Assembly (NCBI GenBank): GCA_934351925.1
Contig: CAKRJT010000021.1
Span: 1 to 45,316, forward strand
Direction of reading: 5' to 3'
Source of the DNA: an uncultured Lachnospiraceae bacterium
GTDB lineage: Bacteria; Bacillota; Clostridia; Lachnospirales; Lachnospiraceae
DNA length: 45,316 nt
A program made the translations under genes and the position numbers. The notes under the pieces are model-generated. The model was not told where the DNA came from. It saw nothing but the letters and a program-made list of their open reading frames with translations, and did not search any database. Within the stretch, counting starts at the first letter, position 1; every line of letters begins with the position of its first letter. Positions 41,791-45,316 of the stretch are shown here, one piece after another.

Positions 41791-42456
41791 CTATTTATTC
41801 TCTTTTTTTCCGCCCCACAGCTTGCGCTCGTTTCCATGGACAAGCCTTACGATATTCGCTCTGTGTCTCCAGAAGGCGAGTACCGTAAGAATGACAACTA
41901 TTATAACTGCCTCAACAAGCTCCGCCGGATAAAGTCCCGGTATCATGCCGTTCACCGCAAATATGATAAACTCCACGAGGAAGCCCGTCATCATGACAAG
42001 TGAGCCGAGTGAAACGTATCTTGAAATAATAGTCACAATCATAAATGTACAAAATCCGAGAAGAATAAGCGGCCAATAGCCGAGTGACACGATGACCCCC
42101 GACGAGGCAGCTATACCCTTGCCGCCCTTAAACCCGAGATAAAATGGAAAATTATGCCCTAATATAACTCCAAAACCGCTGTACAGGACAAGCACCATGA
42201 TAATATCCGCATGGCTCTGTCCGAAAACAAGTCTCACAACAGTAGCGGCGAGCACAGCCTTGACCATATCCCCTATATAGGTTATAATTCCCGCTTTCTT
42301 TCCGAGAACACGGAGTGCATTGGTGGTTCCGGCGTTTCCGCTTCCCTCCTTGCGAATGTCAATTCCGTGTATTTTACCATAAATATACCCGGTCTGAAAA
42401 AGTCCGAACACATATCCGATAGCCAGACATATAAAACGTTGTACTATAGTTTCCAT
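41791..42456 (-). CDS. plsY: Acyl-phosphate:glycerol-3-phosphate acyltransferase
   Basis: 221 residues, multi-pass membrane protein. Conserved PlsY motifs are EGSGNAGTTNALRVLG near residues 36-52, GHNFPFYLGFKGGKGIAASS, and the late P-rich helix (MIPGLYPAELVEAV). It transfers acyl from acyl-phosphate to glycerol-3-phosphate, the first step of phosphatidic acid synthesis. GAAGGAG lies about 15 nt before the ATG, longer than usual. The gene is 12 nt after der and 31 nt before gpsA, forming an operon with both. Confidence 0.96.
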   Translation of the reverse strand: METIVQRFICLAIGYVFGLFQTGYIYGKIHGIDIRKEGSGNAGTTNALRVLGKKAGIITYIGDMVKAVLAATVVRLVFGQSHADIIMVLVLYSGFGVILGHNFPFYLGFKGGKGIAASSGVIVSLGYWPLILLGFCTFMIVTIISRYVSLGSLVMMTGFLVEFIIFAVNGMIPGLYPAELVEAVIIVVILTVLAFWRHRANIVRLVHGNERKLWGGKKENK

Positions 42457-42468
42457 GATAAATTCTGT

Positions 42469-43794
42469 TTACTCCTTCTCGTTTCTCTCGCGTATTATGA
42501 ATTTGAGTGCCGTTCCCCTGAAGCCGAACGCCTCTCTTATCTTATTCTCGATGTATCTCGTATATGAGAAATGCATGAGCTCATTGTCATTTACAAATAT
42601 AACAAAGGTTGGCGGTGCCACCGCAACCTGTGTCATGTAGAATATCTTCAGGCGGCGTCCCTTGTCTGAAGGCGGCTGCTGCATGGCTACTGCCTCTGAG
42701 AGTATCTCGTTGAGCACACCTGTCTGTATTCTGAGGTTCTGGTTCTCGATAACCATGTCTATCATATCGTAGAGCTTACTTAGTCTCTGCCCCGTCTCTG
42801 CCGACACGAACATGACCTCAGCGTAAGGAATGAAAGAGAGTATCTCCTTAATCTTATTGCTGTGCTCGTACATGGTCTTGTCATTCTTCTCTATGGCATC
42901 CCACTTGTTGACAACGACGATTATTCCCTTGCCCCTGTCATGCGCTATTCCGGCAATCTTCGCGTCCTGCTCGGTTACACCCTCGGTCGCATCAATGACA
43001 ACTAAGACTACATCTGCGCGCTCAACCGCACTGACGGTACGAATGATGCTGTAGCGCTCGAGATCTTCCTTAATCTTGCTCTTTCTTCTAAGACCTGCCG
43101 TGTCGATGAACACATACTCCCTGCCCTGATACTTGACCTCCGTATCAATGGCATCGCGGGTAGTACCTGCAATGTTGGACACGATGACACGGTTAGCACC
43201 CGTGAGCTTATTGATTATGGAGGACTTGCCTACGTTAGGCTTACCTACTATGGCAACCCTCGGACGGTCGTCCTGCGTATCACTTAGCATCTCCTCCGTG
43301 AAATGTCCCGTGACCGCATCGAGCATCTCACCGAAGCCCAATCTGTTTACCGAGGAAATAGGCATCGGGTCGCCGATACCGAGATTATAAAACTCGTACA
43401 CGTCAGGCATCATCTTGTTGAAATCATCGACCTTATTGACAACGAGAACGACAGGCTTTCCGGAGCGTCTTAACATATCCGCAACCTTAGAGTCCGAATC
43501 GACAAGTCCCTGCTTTACATCAACGAGGAATATGATGACATCCGCCGTGTCAATGGCTATCTGTGCCTGCTCCCTCATCTGCGAGAGAATGATGTCCCTG
43601 CTGTCCGGCTCAATTCCGCCTGTATCAATCATGGTAAAATTATAACGGAGCCACTCGACATCTGCATATATTCTGTCTCTTGTGACACCCGGTGTATCCT
43701 TAACTATAGAAATCTGCTGTCCCGCGAGCGCGTTAAACAGCGTGGACTTTCCTACATTTGGTCTGCCAACTATGGCAACTATTGGTTTACTCAT
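42469..43794 (-). CDS. der: GTPase Der (EngA), ribosome assembly
   Basis: 441 residues with two tandem GTPase domains: GRPNVGKSTLFN near residue 8 and GKPNVGKSSIIN near 182, each followed by DTPGVTRD / IAGTTRD, DTGG / DTAG and NKVD / NKWD. The C-terminal KH-like domain ends with the basic helix FIIRERN. ATG 43794 is chosen because AGAGGTG lies 9 nt upstream; the in-frame GTG at 43806 overlaps that site. Der is essential for 50S assembly. It heads the der-plsY-gpsA unit. Confidence 0.97.
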   Translation of the reverse strand: MSKPIVAIVGRPNVGKSTLFNALAGQQISIVKDTPGVTRDRIYADVEWLRYNFTMIDTGGIEPDSRDIILSQMREQAQIAIDTADVIIFLVDVKQGLVDSDSKVADMLRRSGKPVVLVVNKVDDFNKMMPDVYEFYNLGIGDPMPISSVNRLGFGEMLDAVTGHFTEEMLSDTQDDRPRVAIVGKPNVGKSSIINKLTGANRVIVSNIAGTTRDAIDTEVKYQGREYVFIDTAGLRRKSKIKEDLERYSIIRTVSAVERADVVLVVIDATEGVTEQDAKIAGIAHDRGKGIIVVVNKWDAIEKNDKTMYEHSNKIKEILSFIPYAEVMFVSAETGQRLSKLYDMIDMVIENQNLRIQTGVLNEILSEAVAMQQPPSDKGRRLKIFYMTQVAVAPPTFVIFVNDNELMHFSYTRYIENKIREAFGFRGTALKFIIRERNEKE

Positions 43795-43889
43795 TGTATG
43801 TTTCACCTCTTTATATATTAAAAATTTAGTGGGATTTTATAGATTAACTGCATTGCTCGGCAGCTTTCCTTTTTACTCCGAATATTTAC

Positions 43890-43918
43890 ATCATAACAAG
43901 TAATTTTGAGTTTGTAAA
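43890..43918 (-). promoter_or_regulatory. Candidate sigma-A promoter of der operon
   Basis: On the minus strand TTTACA (43913-43918), 17-bp spacer, TATGAT (43890-43895). It is about 96 nt upstream of the der ATG and its -35 end faces the divergent prs promoter 10 bp away. Confidence 0.6.
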
Positions 43919-43927
43919 GGTTTTCTC

Positions 43928-43956
43928 TTGACTAAGAAGAAATATAAACTTATTAT
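43928..43956 (+). promoter_or_regulatory. Sigma-A promoter of prs
   Basis: TTGACT (43928-43933), 17-bp spacer, TATTAT (43951-43956). It lies about 110 nt upstream of the prs ATG, leaving a leader of roughly 100 nt with no obvious riboswitch. Confidence 0.7.
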
Positions 43957-44065
43957 AAATATTGTATCGGCTGGGTGAATTTTCTAAAATGACTGTAAAA
44001 TATACACATTTTGAGACAGCCGGGTACAATACCACGAATAAACCAAGAAAGGCAGATATACATCT

Positions 44066-45262
44066 ATGAGCAGTGAAAAAGAACTTACACCCCTTCCGGT
44101 CGCCCCTCTCAAGCTTATCGTCATGCAAAGCTGTGCAGAGCTTGGAAAAAAGGTTGATGACTACATTGTACAGTTCCGCAAAGATGCACACAACGAGCAC
44201 AGGGAGAGCATAGAATTCAAGGGCTATCTCGAGGACTCCTACATCATCGACAGCAAGTGCCCGCGTTTCGGCTCAGGCGAGGCAAAGGGACAGATATTAG
44301 GCTCCGTCCGCGGCACTGACCTGTACATTCTCACGGACGTATGCAACCACAGCATCACCTACAATGTATTCGGTCACACCAACTACATGTCCCCTGACAA
44401 TCATTTTCAGGATTTGAAGAGAATTATTGCGGCAGCAGGCTCACACTGCAAGAGAATTACCGTAATCATGCCGTTTTTATATGAAAGCAGACAGCACAAG
44501 CGCTCTAAGCTCGAGTCCCTTGACGCAGCATTAGCGCTTCAGGAGCTCACAAAGATGGGTGTAAGCAACATCATAACCTTCGACGCACACGACCCTAGAG
44601 TGAACAACTCAATCCCTCTCCGCGGTTTTGACAATTTCCAGCCGCCTTATCAGTTCATAAAGGCTATAACGAAGAAGTTCAAGGATATCACCATCGACAA
44701 AGATCATCTTATGGTTATCTCTCCTGACGAGGGTGCCATGAGCCGTGCGGTATATTTTTCGAGCGTTCTCGGCGTCGAACTCGGCATGTTCTACAAGAGA
44801 CGTGACTACGCGCATGTCGTGAACGGCAAGAATCCTATCGTTGCACACGAATTTCTCGGAAGCGATGTCACAGGCAAGGACGTCATGGTAATAGACGATA
44901 TGATCTCCTCCGGAGAGAGCATTCTCGACACGGCTGCCAACCTTAAGCAGCGCGGCTGCCGCAGGGTGTTCGTCTGCACCACCTTCGGACTGTTTACCGA
45001 CGGCATGGCTAAGTTCGACGAGTACTACAACAAGGGCTATATCTCCGGAGTTGTCACGACCAACCTCACCTACATCAGTGACAATATCAAGGCAAAGCCT
45101 TACTTTATCGAGGCAGACATGAGCAAGTTCCTCGCCAAGATAATAGATGCCCTCAACCACGACAAGTCCATCGGCGGTCTCATGGACCCTACCGAGAGAA
45201 TCCATGAGCTCATTAACAACTATAACCTCGAGGCTAAGCTCGAGTATGAGAACCTGATATAG
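44066..45262 (+). CDS. prs: Ribose-phosphate pyrophosphokinase, long form
   Basis: 398 residues, longer than the classical 310-320-residue enzyme; long forms occur in Lachnospiraceae. It synthesises PRPP from ribose-5-phosphate and ATP. Visible motifs: the RESIEFKGYL insertion after the N-terminus, YESRQHKRSKLESLDAAL (the flexible ATP/ribose-5-P loop region), ITFDAHDPR, ISPDEGAMSRA, and the PRPP loop DVMVIDDMISSGESI near residues 272-286. AGAAAGG lies 13 nt before the ATG, a long spacer. A short stem-loop (aatga..tcatt) begins near 45300 and is cut by the window end. Confidence 0.93.
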   Translation: MSSEKELTPLPVAPLKLIVMQSCAELGKKVDDYIVQFRKDAHNEHRESIEFKGYLEDSYIIDSKCPRFGSGEAKGQILGSVRGTDLYILTDVCNHSITYNVFGHTNYMSPDNHFQDLKRIIAAAGSHCKRITVIMPFLYESRQHKRSKLESLDAALALQELTKMGVSNIITFDAHDPRVNNSIPLRGFDNFQPPYQFIKAITKKFKDITIDKDHLMVISPDEGAMSRAVYFSSVLGVELGMFYKRRDYAHVVNGKNPIVAHEFLGSDVTGKDVMVIDDMISSGESILDTAANLKQRGCRRVFVCTTFGLFTDGMAKFDEYYNKGYISGVVTTNLTYISDNIKAKPYFIEADMSKFLAKIIDALNHDKSIGGLMDPTERIHELINNYNLEAKLEYENLI

Positions 45263-45316
45263 AGCAAAGGTTACACTTATATGAATCACATGATAAACGA
45301 ATGACCGCTCATTGAG

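Noticed and set aside
41760..41843. N-terminal extension of gpsA by 28 residues.
   Set aside because: It overlaps plsY coding sequence, does not resemble GpsA and ignores the good GGAGG site before ATG 41759.
43886..44200. A minus-strand 104-residue frame between der and prs.
   Set aside because: It covers both divergent promoters and the prs start, has no good ribosome site and no recognisable product.
44609..45289. A 226-residue minus-strand frame opposite prs.
   Set aside because: It is antisense to a highly conserved enzyme gene, and its composition (Val/Asp/Leu rich) is the expected reverse-frame shadow.

Overview
The window looks like chromosome of an endospore-forming Firmicute of the class Clostridia, most likely a Lachnospiraceae-type anaerobe. 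This is inferred from spoIVA, yqfC, yqfD and a BofC-like gene, from strong AGGAGG ribosome sites and sigma-A promoters, and from the chain der-plsY-gpsA-spoIVA followed by alaS, rpsU, yqfC-yqfD-phoH-ybeY and cdd. I see no tRNA, rRNA, insertion sequence, integrase, capsid, terminase or CRISPR array.

Positions 1-27244 (all minus strand, running off the left edge) form one compact contractile injection system (CIS) locus related to the Afp/PVC/extracellular-CIS family and, more distantly, to phage tails. In transcription order from right to left it encodes: a charged low-complexity protein; a YbjN-like protein; an AAA+ ATPase; a DUF4255 (Pvc16-like) protein; a protein with an N-terminal RxxYYTGKxLTxxDF block and a C-terminal Ig-like repeat; a block of four membrane or secreted proteins (kinase-like fold with C-terminal membrane helix, MORN repeats, TolC-like coiled coil, and a long coiled coil ending in a copper-amine-oxidase-N-like domain); a PAAR-like tip; the sheath; the tube; an assembly chaperone; a small DUF6760-like protein that appears to start at CTG; a second tube protein; a 1115-residue repeat-laden protein in the tape-measure position; two CIS_tube-domain proteins; a gpD/gp27-like hub; a gp5-like spike; a gp25-like wedge; and a partial baseplate-J-like protein.

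The four-gene membrane block is the part I find least explained by known CIS architectures. It suggests an injection machine docked on, or working across, the Gram-positive membrane and wall. The tape-measure candidate carries at least three separate perfect-period minisatellites, all multiples of 3 nt.

A LytTR-family response regulator (27499-28236, plus strand) is transcribed divergently from the CIS operon. The 254-bp gap between them holds a good promoter for the regulator, a CIS promoter with a TATAAT -10 but no recognisable -35, and a 10-bp direct repeat with a 20-bp period just upstream of that promoter. This arrangement suggests activator control.

The right part (28268-45262) is housekeeping and sporulation: a HI0933-family flavoprotein, a BofC-like protein, cdd, ybeY, phoH, yqfD, yqfC, rpsU (with promoter and terminator), alaS, a small membrane protein, a membrane-anchored MutS-family ATPase, spoIVA (TTG start, with a perfect 12-bp inverted repeat in its leader), gpsA, plsY, der and, on the plus strand, a long-form ribose-phosphate pyrophosphokinase. 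No stretch longer than 300 bases lacks a gene.
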